Shown one piece after another: positions 1-6,159 of a DNA stretch of 9,316 nucleotides. The position numbers were made by a program, and so were the translations under genes. How positions within the stretch are numbered: position 1 is the first letter of the stretch; every line of letters starts with the position of its first letter. Source of the stretch: CAYUYH01 sp964449175 (GTDB lineage Bacteria; Planctomycetota; Phycisphaerae; SM23-33); the NCBI GenBank assembly GCA_964449175.1, contig CAYUYH010000102.1, positions 1-9,316 on the forward strand, written 5' to 3'. Below the pieces are notes generated by a model. The model did not search any database and had not been told where the DNA came from. It saw nothing but the letters and a program-made list of their open reading frames with translations.

Positions 1-56
1 AACATATGGTATGGCGCAAGCTTATATTCAGAAAATAGTTATGAAATAGACTCTAT

Positions 57-119
57 TGCCTCCTGGCCAGTGGCTGTTGCCTGATGCCTTCTGCCTAATG
101 CCCATTGCCTAATCCCTGT
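57..119. repeat. Degenerate heptanucleotide tandem repeat, consensus TGCCTNN
   Basis: Nine consecutive 7-nt units run in phase from 57 to 119. The five at 78-112 all begin TGCC, and TGCCTAA occurs twice (92-98 and 106-112). Flanking units (57-77 and 113-119) are more diverged, for example TGGCTGT and TCCCTGT. The array overlaps the last codons and stop of rlmN, so the end of that protein is encoded by repeat sequence. Heptameric tandem repeats of this general kind are known in some bacterial genomes (for example the STRR repeats of cyanobacteria), but I cannot assign this one to a named family. Confidence 0.7.
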
Positions 120-1114
120 CGCAATTGCCCGCACGCCGCGGCGATGTCGGCCCCGCGGGACTTACGCAAGTGGGCGTTGACCCCTCGCTGCCTGAGCCGC
201 TGGAGAAAGTCCCTAGCCGCCGCGGGCGCAGGGGCAGAGTACGGCAGCGACGGCACCTCGTTATAGCCGATCAGGTTCACGTTACATCGCAGCCGCTTGG
301 CCAGGCGGGCGAGGGCCTCGGCGCAGAGAGGCGAGTCGTTCACGCCGCCCAGCAACACGTACTCCAGCGTGACCTCCCGCTTCCGCGCCGCGAAGAACTC
401 GGCCGCCGCAGCCAGCACCTCGTCGATGCTCGCCGCCGTGGCGGCCGGGATGAGCTGCCGCCGCAGCGCGTCGTTCGGCGCGTGCAGCGAGATAGCCAGC
501 GTTATGGGAAGGTCCTCACGGGCCAGGCGGCGAATGCCCGCGGGCAGGCCCACCGTCGAGACCGTGACCGATCGGGCGGAGATGCCGAACCGCCGCGGAT
601 CGATCAGCGCGCGGACCGCCGCGACGGTGGCGTCGTAGTTAGCCAGCGGCTCGCCCGTGCCCATGAAGACCGCGTTGGTGACGCGTAGCTGAGTCGCCTG
701 GCGGAGGTGGACGACCTGCTCGAGTATCTCGCCGCAGGTCAGATTCCGCCCCAACCCGCCCAGGCCGGACGCGCAGAACACGCAGCCCATCGCGCAGCCC
801 GCCTGCGTGGACAGGCACACGGTCACCCGCTTGTCGGCAGGTATCAGCACCGTCTCGACGCTCTGGCCGTCGGGATACTCGATCAGCAGCTTGGCCGTGC
901 CGTCCCGGCTGTCGGCGCGGGCGGTGACGCGCGAGTTCAGTATGTCGAACCGCCCGGCCAGCCCGGCCGGCAGGTTGGTCATCTTGCTCGGCTCGGTAAC
1001 GGCCTTGGCGTAGACCCAGTCGGCGAGCTGGGCGGCGCGATATGGCTGCTCGCCGAAGCCGGCTAGCGCGTCTCGCAACTGCTCGATCGTCATGTCCAGC
1101 AGCTTCGGCTTCAC
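95..1114 (-). CDS. rlmN: RlmN, dual-specificity 23S rRNA/tRNA adenine-C2 methyltransferase (radical SAM)
   Basis: Cytoplasmic radical-SAM enzyme that methylates C2 of A2503 in 23S rRNA, and of A37 in some tRNAs, supporting translational accuracy. The 339 residues show an N-terminal helical accessory domain (about 8-60), the [4Fe-4S] motif C107-AMG-C111-VF-C114, and the GTGEP SAM-binding stretch at 152-156. Both cysteines of the RlmN ping-pong mechanism appear to be present: C100 just before the cluster motif, and C328 in the C-terminal DIAAACGQL motif. All family hallmarks are intact and the length is normal. The start is GTG at 1114, with GGAAGG five bases upstream. It overlaps the M48 stop as GTGA, which indicates translational coupling. 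It is the last gene of the dksA-like/lspA/M48/rlmN operon. The final residues (QGLGNGH) come from the heptad repeat array. Identification is secure. Confidence 0.96.
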   Translation of the reverse strand: MKPKLLDMTIEQLRDALAGFGEQPYRAAQLADWVYAKAVTEPSKMTNLPAGLAGRFDILNSRVTARADSRDGTAKLLIEYPDGQSVETVLIPADKRVTVCLSTQAGCAMGCVFCASGLGGLGRNLTCGEILEQVVHLRQATQLRVTNAVFMGTGEPLANYDATVAAVRALIDPRRFGISARSVTVSTVGLPAGIRRLAREDLPITLAISLHAPNDALRRQLIPAATAASIDEVLAAAAEFFAARKREVTLEYVLLGGVNDSPLCAEALARLAKRLRCNVNLIGYNEVPSLPYSAPAPAAARDFLQRLRQRGVNAHLRKSRGADIAAACGQLRQGLGNGH

Positions 1115-2274
1115 CGTTGCCTTCCGTCCGATTGCCCCGCGCGTTCGCCGCCTGTCTCGTCCAGTGCGATGCCTCTCTCGTCCGCGAACTGCCGCGCCTG
1201 GGCGACGACCTCATCCAGTGACGGATGGCTGGCCGTCAGCCGCTGCCACCACGCCGGGCGATCGGTCGCTCCGATGTGCTCGGCCAGCTTGGTCATCGCC
1301 GAGATGAACGCCTGCGTATCGCCGGAGGCCTCCAGCGCCCAGCGGTTGGCCCGCCGCTCCTGTCGCCGGCTGATCGCCGCCACGGCAGGGGCAAGCAGCA
1401 GCCCCGACAGGCACAGTGTCAGCGTCGTGCGGGGCAGGTACAGCGTCGTCTGCCCGGCCCATGCGGGGCCATGATCCACGCTCCACATCCAGACAACCCC
1501 CAGCGCGGTCATCCGCAAGATCAGCGTGACAGCGTTCACAATCCGCAGGCGCGACAGGTGGCCGAGGCGACTGTGCCCCAGCTCGTGGGCCAGGACAGCC
1601 CCCAGTTCCCGATCGTCGAGCAGTAAGAACAACCTGACGCTGATGAGTATCTGCTCGCCCTTGCCGAACGCTGACGCGCAGCCGGCCAGCGGCTGGGCGT
1701 ATGCGCTGTCCACGACGTCGATCGGCATGTCTTCCCTGCCGAGTGCGGCAGCGGCGGCCTGGAGCCTGGCCAGGCGCGGCGCAAACCGTTCCCGCGGCAG
1801 GAGCATCCCACGGTTCGGCCTGGCGGCGTTCTTCCATCTGGCCAGCCACCAGGACAACGAGCCAAGCACGACGACCGTTGCGGGTATTCCCCACCAGCCC
1901 AGCCAGTCGCAGCTCGCGGCGACGGCCAGAAACACACCAAGCGCGAGCACCGGGCGAACCGCCAGCCCGCGCAGGCTGTGCCTGACCGCGGGCCCGGCGA
2001 TCTGCCGCATGATCCGCGCGCTAAGCCTGGCCGTGAGAATGGTCAGAGGCGCCAGGACGATCAAGTAGGCCACGAAGGCGATCACAGCCGCGATCAACAG
2101 TGCCTCGCCGCGGTCATTCTCGGCCGGGCCGGCCCAGCGCGGCAGCAGCGAGCGCTCCTGGAGAACCATCCATGTCGCGATGAAAGCAATCTCCGCGCTC
2201 CGCCATGCGATGGACCATCGTCGCAGCGCGGCATGGGCGGCGGCAGCGTCGTCGGTTGGGCGGTCGCGCGACAT
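1111..2274 (-). CDS. M48-family integral membrane zinc metalloprotease
   Basis: Membrane-bound peptidase of the M48 (HtpX/Ste24-like) family. Bacterial members degrade or process membrane proteins, but the substrate here cannot be read from sequence. Of 387 residues, hydrophobic spans lie near 57-82, 107-122, 127-145, 250-265 and 283-302. The zinc-binding HELGH is at 230-234. A downstream segment, SRRQERRANRWALE (302-315), provides E306 as the probable third zinc ligand, with Asn where many members have Asp. The conserved SHPSLDE-type motif is at 349-355. The start is ATG at 2274, 48 nt after the lspA stop. I see no good Shine-Dalgarno there, so translation may depend on coupling or an atypical site. 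Its stop overlaps the rlmN start. BlaR1-type sensors also carry M48-like domains, but no sensor domain is visible here. Confidence 0.88.
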   Translation of the reverse strand: MSRDRPTDDAAAAHAALRRWSIAWRSAEIAFIATWMVLQERSLLPRWAGPAENDRGEALLIAAVIAFVAYLIVLAPLTILTARLSARIMRQIAGPAVRHSLRGLAVRPVLALGVFLAVAASCDWLGWWGIPATVVVLGSLSWWLARWKNAARPNRGMLLPRERFAPRLARLQAAAAALGREDMPIDVVDSAYAQPLAGCASAFGKGEQILISVRLFLLLDDRELGAVLAHELGHSRLGHLSRLRIVNAVTLILRMTALGVVWMWSVDHGPAWAGQTTLYLPRTTLTLCLSGLLLAPAVAAISRRQERRANRWALEASGDTQAFISAMTKLAEHIGATDRPAWWQRLTASHPSLDEVVAQARQFADERGIALDETGGERAGQSDGRQR

Positions 2275-2322
2275 GGAGAGGATTCTACAGCGGTCCGGCG
2301 GCTCGTCGAAGGGCGCATCCGT

Positions 2323-3009
2323 CTATGATTCCGCGGCTGACTTGCGGCGCTTGGCATGCCGTCTGCCGTCGCCGAACCACCGAACAACCAGTATGGCCAC
2401 GCCGACGACCAGGTATGCGTCGGCGAGATTGAAGATCCACTTGTACCCTAGCTGCGAGCAGTCGACGAAGTCGCGCACCTGCCCGCGGATGGGTTCCAGG
2501 CCGCCCAAGACGACCTCGCTGAAGAGCCGATCGTACAAGTTGCCCAGGGCGCCGGCGACGATCAGCGCCAAGGCGACGTGCGTCCATCGCGCACGGGCGG
2601 GCGAGGTGGCGAAGAACACCCCCACCAGCACCGCGGTCAGGCCCGTGGCCACCGATATCAGCGGCGAGTACATCGGCGTGCCGAACACCACGCCCGGATT
2701 GGTCGACAGCGTGAGTTGTACGCCGGGGACGAGCTGCCTCTGTACGTGCAGTTGGGCGAGCACCTCGCTGGTCGCGGGCGGTGTCGAGCCGTAGCTCTCG
2801 GTCAACTCCTCCAGCCGCGACCTGACTGACGGATCGGCCAGCAGGGAAATGAACGCGCAGTGCTTGGACAGCAGGTCGCCGGCCAGGCCCGCGGCGGCGA
2901 TCAGCAGGAACACGGTGACGGCTGAGATGCTGCGGAAAGCCAGCGGGTGGGTAGAGTCTGCGGCGGGGACGGTTGAGTCGGCCGACGTCTCTTTGCCGGT
3001 TTTGGGCAA
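2323..3009 (-). CDS. lspA: Lipoprotein signal peptidase II (LspA)
   Basis: Inner-membrane aspartyl protease that removes the signal peptide from diacylglyceryl-modified prolipoproteins. The 228 residues contain the family motifs in order: D45-LLS-K49 at the end of TM1, N104-PGVVFG, GNLYDR with N157/D160/R161, and the catalytic pair D180 (VRDFVD) and D197 (FNLAD). Four hydrophobic spans lie near 27-45, 112-134, 143-158 and 196-211. It exceeds the usual length of roughly 160 residues because of an N-terminal extension (about 25 residues) and an insert of roughly 35 residues (55-95) between the first helix and the NPG motif. The start is TTG at 3009, with GGAG six bases upstream and no Met before residue 113. 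It begins 36 nt after the DksA-like gene, a neighbour pairing seen in many bacteria. Confidence 0.94.
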   Translation of the reverse strand: MPKTGKETSADSTVPAADSTHPLAFRSISAVTVFLLIAAAGLAGDLLSKHCAFISLLADPSVRSRLEELTESYGSTPPATSEVLAQLHVQRQLVPGVQLTLSTNPGVVFGTPMYSPLISVATGLTAVLVGVFFATSPARARWTHVALALIVAGALGNLYDRLFSEVVLGGLEPIRGQVRDFVDCSQLGYKWIFNLADAYLVVGVAILVVRWFGDGRRHAKRRKSAAES

Positions 3010-3045
3010 TGGCGGCTCCGTCCCTGGGGCGCGGCCGGCGGATCC

Positions 3046-3669
3046 CTAGTCGTCGTCTTCGTCGGCGTCTTCGTCGTCGGCTTGGGCTTCCTGGGTCCGC
3101 GGGGCCAGGCCCTTCTCTACCATCTTGGCGTATTCGATGCAGTACCTTGCCCAAGGCTTGGCGCGGAGTCGGGGCTTGGCGATGGCTTGCCCCGTCCCCT
3201 CGCAGATGCCGTAGACACCTCTGTTGATGCGGTCCAGCGCCTCGTCGATCTCGCCCAGCAGGATGCGCTCGCTTTCGAGCAGGCCCAGTGTGAACTCCTG
3301 CTCGAAGTTATCCGTGCCGACGTCCGCGTCGTGAGTGGGGATCTTCGACAGGTCGCCCGTGCCTTCCTGGCGGTTCGTGCGCAGGGCCTCTGCCTCCATG
3401 CCGTTCATGTCGCCCACCAGCGCCCGACGCTTCTCGAGGAGCATCTGGCGGAACTCCTTCAGCTCGGTCCTGGCCAGCGGGCTCTTCCTTAGGCGTCGCG
3501 GCCTGGGGGCGGGCTTGGCCTGCGGCGCCGGCGGCTTCAGCGCGGCCGAACGCCGCCTCGCGGTCTTCTTGACGACCTTCTTGGCAGCCTTCTTGGAAGC
3601 GGCCTTGGGCTTGGCAGTCTTCTTGGCGCCCTTGCCGCCAGTGGTCTTGGTTGCAGCGGTCTTGGCCAA
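3046..3669 (-). CDS. DksA/TraR-family protein with H1-like basic tail and degenerate zinc finger
   Basis: DksA/TraR proteins insert a coiled coil into the RNA polymerase secondary channel and modulate transcription, often with ppGpp. The 207 residues are: a Lys/Ala/Pro-rich basic tail (1-62, KKAAKK-type repeats resembling histone H1 tails), a helical coiled-coil region (about 67-150), a zinc-finger-like segment (153-183), and a very acidic C-terminus (198-207). In the finger only C156 and C177 remain; the expected partners are T159 (CEGTG) and Y180 (CIEY). Four-Cys zinc binding is therefore unlikely, though the surrounding RLxAxPWARYCIEYA frame is well kept. The start is TTG at 3669, with AAGAGGA eight bases upstream. 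It is the first gene of the operon, behind a strong promoter. The family is clear, but the exact role (DksA-like or a structural/regulatory paralogue) is uncertain. Confidence 0.85.
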   Translation of the reverse strand: MAKTAATKTTGGKGAKKTAKPKAASKKAAKKVVKKTARRRSAALKPPAPQAKPAPRPRRLRKSPLARTELKEFRQMLLEKRRALVGDMNGMEAEALRTNRQEGTGDLSKIPTHDADVGTDNFEQEFTLGLLESERILLGEIDEALDRINRGVYGICEGTGQAIAKPRLRAKPWARYCIEYAKMVEKGLAPRTQEAQADDEDADEDDD

Positions 3670-3691
3670 CGCTCTAATCCTCTTAAAACCG

Positions 3692-3705
3692 GCCGCTCTT
3701 GCGGC
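3692..3705 (-). other. Leader hairpin in the 5' UTR of the dksA-like operon
   Basis: A perfect 5-bp stem with a 4-nt loop, reading GCCGC AAGA GCGGC on the minus strand. It lies between the predicted transcription start (about 3743) and the Shine-Dalgarno at 3678-3684. It could stabilise the mRNA or shape ribosome access. No T-tract follows, so it is not a typical intrinsic terminator. Function is inferred only from position. Confidence 0.4.
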
Positions 3706-3749
3706 TTACGTTCCTGTATCCCCCCATTGGGGCCTCAGTGAAGCGAGGC

Positions 3750-3778
3750 AGTATATGCCTGCCTATCCCTGTTGTCAA
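3750..3778 (-). promoter_or_regulatory. Sigma70-type promoter for the dksA-like/lspA/M48/rlmN operon
   Basis: On the minus strand, TTGACA (3773-3778, perfect -35) is followed by exactly 17 nt and then TATACT (3750-3755, five of six to TATAAT). Predicted initiation near 3743 gives a leader of about 74 nt before the TTG start of the DksA-like gene. It is the best promoter match I found in the window and lies in the only sizeable gap upstream of the operon, which separates it transcriptionally from glmM. Confidence 0.75.
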
Positions 3779-3835
3779 GCGAACTTGCACACGTGGGCTG
3801 AGCGGGGGAAAGATACGATACGCGGGCGGTCCGGA

Positions 3836-3849
3836 CTCGCCTTGGCGAG
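3836..3849 (-). terminator. Palindrome downstream of glmM, possible weak terminator
   Basis: CTCGCC TT GGCGAG is a 14-nt perfect palindrome about 30 nt past the glmM stop. On the minus strand the TCGCC arm could instead pair with GGCGA located just upstream of it, giving two mutually exclusive hairpins. No U-tract follows directly, so a classical intrinsic terminator is not supported. Apart from this palindrome, the promoter and the leader hairpin, I see nothing in the 3670-3878 gap. Confidence 0.25.
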
Positions 3850-3878
3850 CGGTTTCGCCGCGGGAGCAAGCCTAGCCG

Positions 3879-5261
3879 TCAGCCGATGACCCCGGCCGCC
3901 AGCCGCTGCGCCTGGTCAACCAGGCCACGCGCCGTCCGCTCGTCGGCCCCCTCGGCCATGATCCGCATGATCGGCTCGGTGTTGGACGCTCGCACGGACA
4001 GCCAGCCGTCGGGCAGCTCCACGCGCAGCCCGTCGGCGTCGTTGAAGCCGGCGCCCGCCCGCCCGGTGAACTCCCGCCGCACCTTCGCGATCACCTGCTC
4101 TGCCGCGCCGGGCGGGCAGGGGAGCTTGGTCTTGATCATCACGTATCGCGGAATCTCGGCGACGAGCTGGCTGACCGTCTTGCCGGTCTCAGCCATGAGC
4201 TGAAGCACATAGGACATGCCGACCAGGCTGTTGCGGACAGGCACGACGCGCGGCTCGATGACCCCGCCGCCGCCCTCGCCGCCGAAGATGCAGCCCTCGC
4301 GCGCCATAGCCTCCACGACGTTCGCCTCGCCGGTCGGCGCGCGGACGACATCGCAGCCGGCTGCTGCGGCTACGTCGTCGATCATCCTGGACGTGGCCAG
4401 GTTCGTCGCGAGCTTGCCCTTGCGGTGGCGCAGCACGAACATCGCCGCCAGCGCGAGCGTGTATTCCTCGCCGATGAACCGCCCGGTCTCGTCGACGATG
4501 GCCAGGCGGTCGGCGTCGGCGTCCTGGGCGAAGCCGATCGCGGCCTTGTGCTTGCGGACTTCGGCGCACAGGTCGGCGAGGTTGGCCTCGACCGGCTCGG
4601 GCGGATGAGCGAATACGCCCGTCGCCTCGCCGTTGAGGTGCCTGACCTCGCAGCCGAGCCGGCCCAGCAGCATCGGGCTGACGACGCAGCCGGCGCCGTT
4701 GACGCTGTCCAGGACCACCTTGAAGCGCTGGGCGGCGATTCTCGTGCAGTCGAGGACCTCGCAGACGGTGTCGATGTGCAGCCCGTGGGTGTTGCCCTGG
4801 CGGCGCCGGCTGCCCTGGTGGTCTGCGTCGGCGAAGGTGAACTGCTTGGCCCGCCACGCCGCGGCGAGCCGCTCAGCCGCCGCTGCCGTCAGGCCAGTGC
4901 CCGTCGGCTGGAGGAACTTGATGCCGTTGTACTCGGCTGGATTGTGCGAGGCGGTGACGACGACCCCGCCGTCGGCCTTAAGCAGCTTGGTCATCAGCGC
5001 GATCCCCGGCGTGGTCGCCACGCCCAGCTCGACCACATCAACCCCGCAGGCCAGCAAGCCCGCGGTGACCGCCTGGGAGACCATCGGTCCCGACAGCCGC
5101 GTGTCTCGACCGATGGCGACCGTCTTGCCCCCGGTCGGGCAAGTGCCCCCCAGCATCGTCGCGAACGCGCAGCCGAACTCGCAGGCAACCAGCGGGGTCA
5201 GGGTCCCCCCGACCGTCCCGCGCACGCCCGATACGCTGACCATCAACCTGTCTTCGGCCAT
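3879..5261 (-). CDS. glmM: Phosphoglucosamine mutase-type alpha-D-phosphohexomutase (GlmM-like)
   Basis: Cytosolic enzyme interconverting glucosamine-6-phosphate and glucosamine-1-phosphate, the step before UDP-GlcNAc in peptidoglycan and LPS precursor synthesis. The 460 residues show all four active-site elements. The phosphoserine loop TASHNP has catalytic S105. The metal loop DADADR has D247, D249 and D251. The sugar-specificity loop is GEGGGG (328-333, E329). The phosphate-binding loop is RASNTEP (424-430). The start is ATG at 5261, with a textbook AAGGAG (5268-5273) six bases upstream. The sugar loop differs from the GEQSGH of E. coli GlmM and is closer to the archaeal-type branch, so phosphomannomutase or dual activity is possible. 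It is the only gene on its strand between the restriction module and the dksA-like operon, and is probably transcribed alone. Confidence 0.88.
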   Translation of the reverse strand: MAEDRLMVSVSGVRGTVGGTLTPLVACEFGCAFATMLGGTCPTGGKTVAIGRDTRLSGPMVSQAVTAGLLACGVDVVELGVATTPGIALMTKLLKADGGVVVTASHNPAEYNGIKFLQPTGTGLTAAAAERLAAAWRAKQFTFADADHQGSRRRQGNTHGLHIDTVCEVLDCTRIAAQRFKVVLDSVNGAGCVVSPMLLGRLGCEVRHLNGEATGVFAHPPEPVEANLADLCAEVRKHKAAIGFAQDADADRLAIVDETGRFIGEEYTLALAAMFVLRHRKGKLATNLATSRMIDDVAAAAGCDVVRAPTGEANVVEAMAREGCIFGGEGGGGVIEPRVVPVRNSLVGMSYVLQLMAETGKTVSQLVAEIPRYVMIKTKLPCPPGAAEQVIAKVRREFTGRAGAGFNDADGLRVELPDGWLSVRASNTEPIMRIMAEGADERTARGLVDQAQRLAAGVIG

Positions 5262-5286
5262 TGGCCGCTCCTTGAACAGTCACAGC

Positions 5287-5314
5287 ATTATCGGCGGCCG
5301 CGGCGGCAATGCAA
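5287..5314 (-). promoter_or_regulatory. Candidate promoter for glmM
   Basis: On the minus strand, TTGCAT (5309-5314, only three of six to TTGACA), 16 nt and GATAAT (5287-5292, five of six). Initiation near 5280 would leave a short leader ending in the AAGGAG site. The -35 would lie over the start codon of the small plus-strand gene. The -10 is good and the -35 weak, so this is tentative. Confidence 0.35.
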
Positions 5315-5542
5315 CCGATGATCAGCGCGACCTTGGGGCTGGCCGGGGCGGCGGGGGCGTTTGCGCCGTGGTTCTGGGAGATCGTCGAGGCGGACATCTG
5401 GCGGCCCAGGCGCTTCATGGCCGTCTGGGGCGTCCACCTTGGCGGCTACATCGGCTGCGCGGTCGGCGGCGTCGGCGTGCTCGTTTGGATGCTCCTCTGG
5501 CGGTCGAGGCACAGGCAGCCGGCAGACTTGGGAAACCTGTGA
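5309..5542 (+). CDS. Small hypothetical membrane protein (77 aa, two predicted helices)
   Basis: I do not recognise this protein. The translation is coherent for a membrane peptide: a hydrophobic stretch at about 4-22, a polar/basic hinge around 27-36 (DIWRPRR), a Gly/Val/Leu-rich helix at about 39-63, and a basic tail (WRSRHRQ). Aromatic residues flank the hydrophobic segments as in real membrane proteins. It is divergent from glmM and convergent with the nuclease gene, ending 8 nt before that gene's stop. There is no clear Shine-Dalgarno before the ATG at 5309; another in-frame ATG at 5318 is also possible. It occupies a gap no other gene explains, but its short length and missing ribosome site leave real doubt. 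Confidence 0.5.
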   Translation: MQPMISATLGLAGAAGAFAPWFWEIVEADIWRPRRFMAVWGVHLGGYIGCAVGGVGVLVWMLLWRSRHRQPADLGNL

Positions 5543-5550
5543 GAGCCAGG

Positions 5551-6159
5551 TCAATCCCCATTGCGGATTACGGGCTTGCCGCTCCTGACGACGACGTCCT
5601 TTCTTTGGTAGACAGCCCTCCCGCGCAGCTTCGTAGCGGGATTCTTGACGCCGAATGTATGCGTTCTTCCCCCGCCCGCCTCGCCTGCACTGCTTCTCTC
5701 GTACTTCCAATCGGACTTCTCGAGGAACACCACGTCCACGCGCCAGATTAGGACAGATCGTCCTGGCTCCAGAGACTCCGTGGGGTCAACCAGATACCGC
5801 CAAACGACGTACCACCCGGGATGGTCGTAGTGCGACTGGATGGCCCAGACGCGCTTGCTGGCCTTGCTCTCCAGAGACTCGTTGGGAGGCGGAGGTTGGG
5901 ATGACCCGCGGCGATGCAGGTCCGGGAAACGCTGTTGGGCAGTATCCACGTTGCGGTGCTTCTCATAGCAGCTTACTGAGTCGAGGGCGCGTGTCCCCAT
6001 GATCCCCACGATTGCGCTGAACACATTGGACTGCTCGAAGTAGATCTCCACCAGATCCGCCATTCCCTTCTCGATGTGCTCCACGGCACGGCGAACGGAC
6101 GCGCAGTCCATACCAGGCGGGAGAGGGACGGAGGGGTCAAAGTCATCTCTGCTGGCCAT
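5551..6159 (-). CDS. Putative type II restriction endonuclease, PD-(D/E)xK fold
   Basis: Unnamed 202-residue protein, proposed to cleave unmethylated DNA at the site protected by the adjacent methyltransferase. Visible features are an N-terminal helical region rich in Glu (about 22-50), then RFPD with P79-D80, sixteen residues, and E97-S-K99. This matches the PD-x(10-30)-(D/E)xK nuclease signature. Further on are a Trp/Tyr-rich beta-like segment (104-124), WRVDVVFLEKSDWKYE (139-154) and a Gly-rich GGGRTHTFG motif (162-170). The start is ATG at 6159: AAGGAAGG lies eight bases upstream, and the reading frame above it is only the shadow of the methyltransferase. It overlaps the methyltransferase end by 17 nt, so the two are probably co-translated, methyltransferase first. 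GC is lower than the flanks. The nuclease role rests on the motif plus context; I recognise no named enzyme. Confidence 0.65.
   Translation of the reverse strand: MASRDDFDPSVPLPPGMDCASVRRAVEHIEKGMADLVEIYFEQSNVFSAIVGIMGTRALDSVSCYEKHRNVDTAQQRFPDLHRRGSSQPPPPNESLESKASKRVWAIQSHYDHPGWYVVWRYLVDPTESLEPGRSVLIWRVDVVFLEKSDWKYERSSAGEAGGGRTHTFGVKNPATKLRGRAVYQRKDVVVRSGKPVIRNGD

Noticed and set aside
45..57. AT-rich palindrome AATAGA C TCTATT beyond rlmN
   Set aside because: The one-base centre prevents a stable hairpin and no T-tract position fits a terminator. It is probably chance in AT-rich spacer.
639..1214. Second minus-strand frame overlapping rlmN and the M48 gene
   Set aside because: It is an Arg-rich out-of-frame shadow crossing two well supported genes.
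2280..2310. TAGAAT box before the M48 gene as an internal promoter
   Set aside because: The matching -35 position (TTCGAC) is poor and the gene sits in a tight operon, so chance is likelier.
4425..5751. Long plus-strand open frames opposite glmM and the nuclease gene
   Set aside because: They show biased Ala/Arg/Ser/Pro composition without domains and oppose genes with intact catalytic motifs. They arise from high GC.
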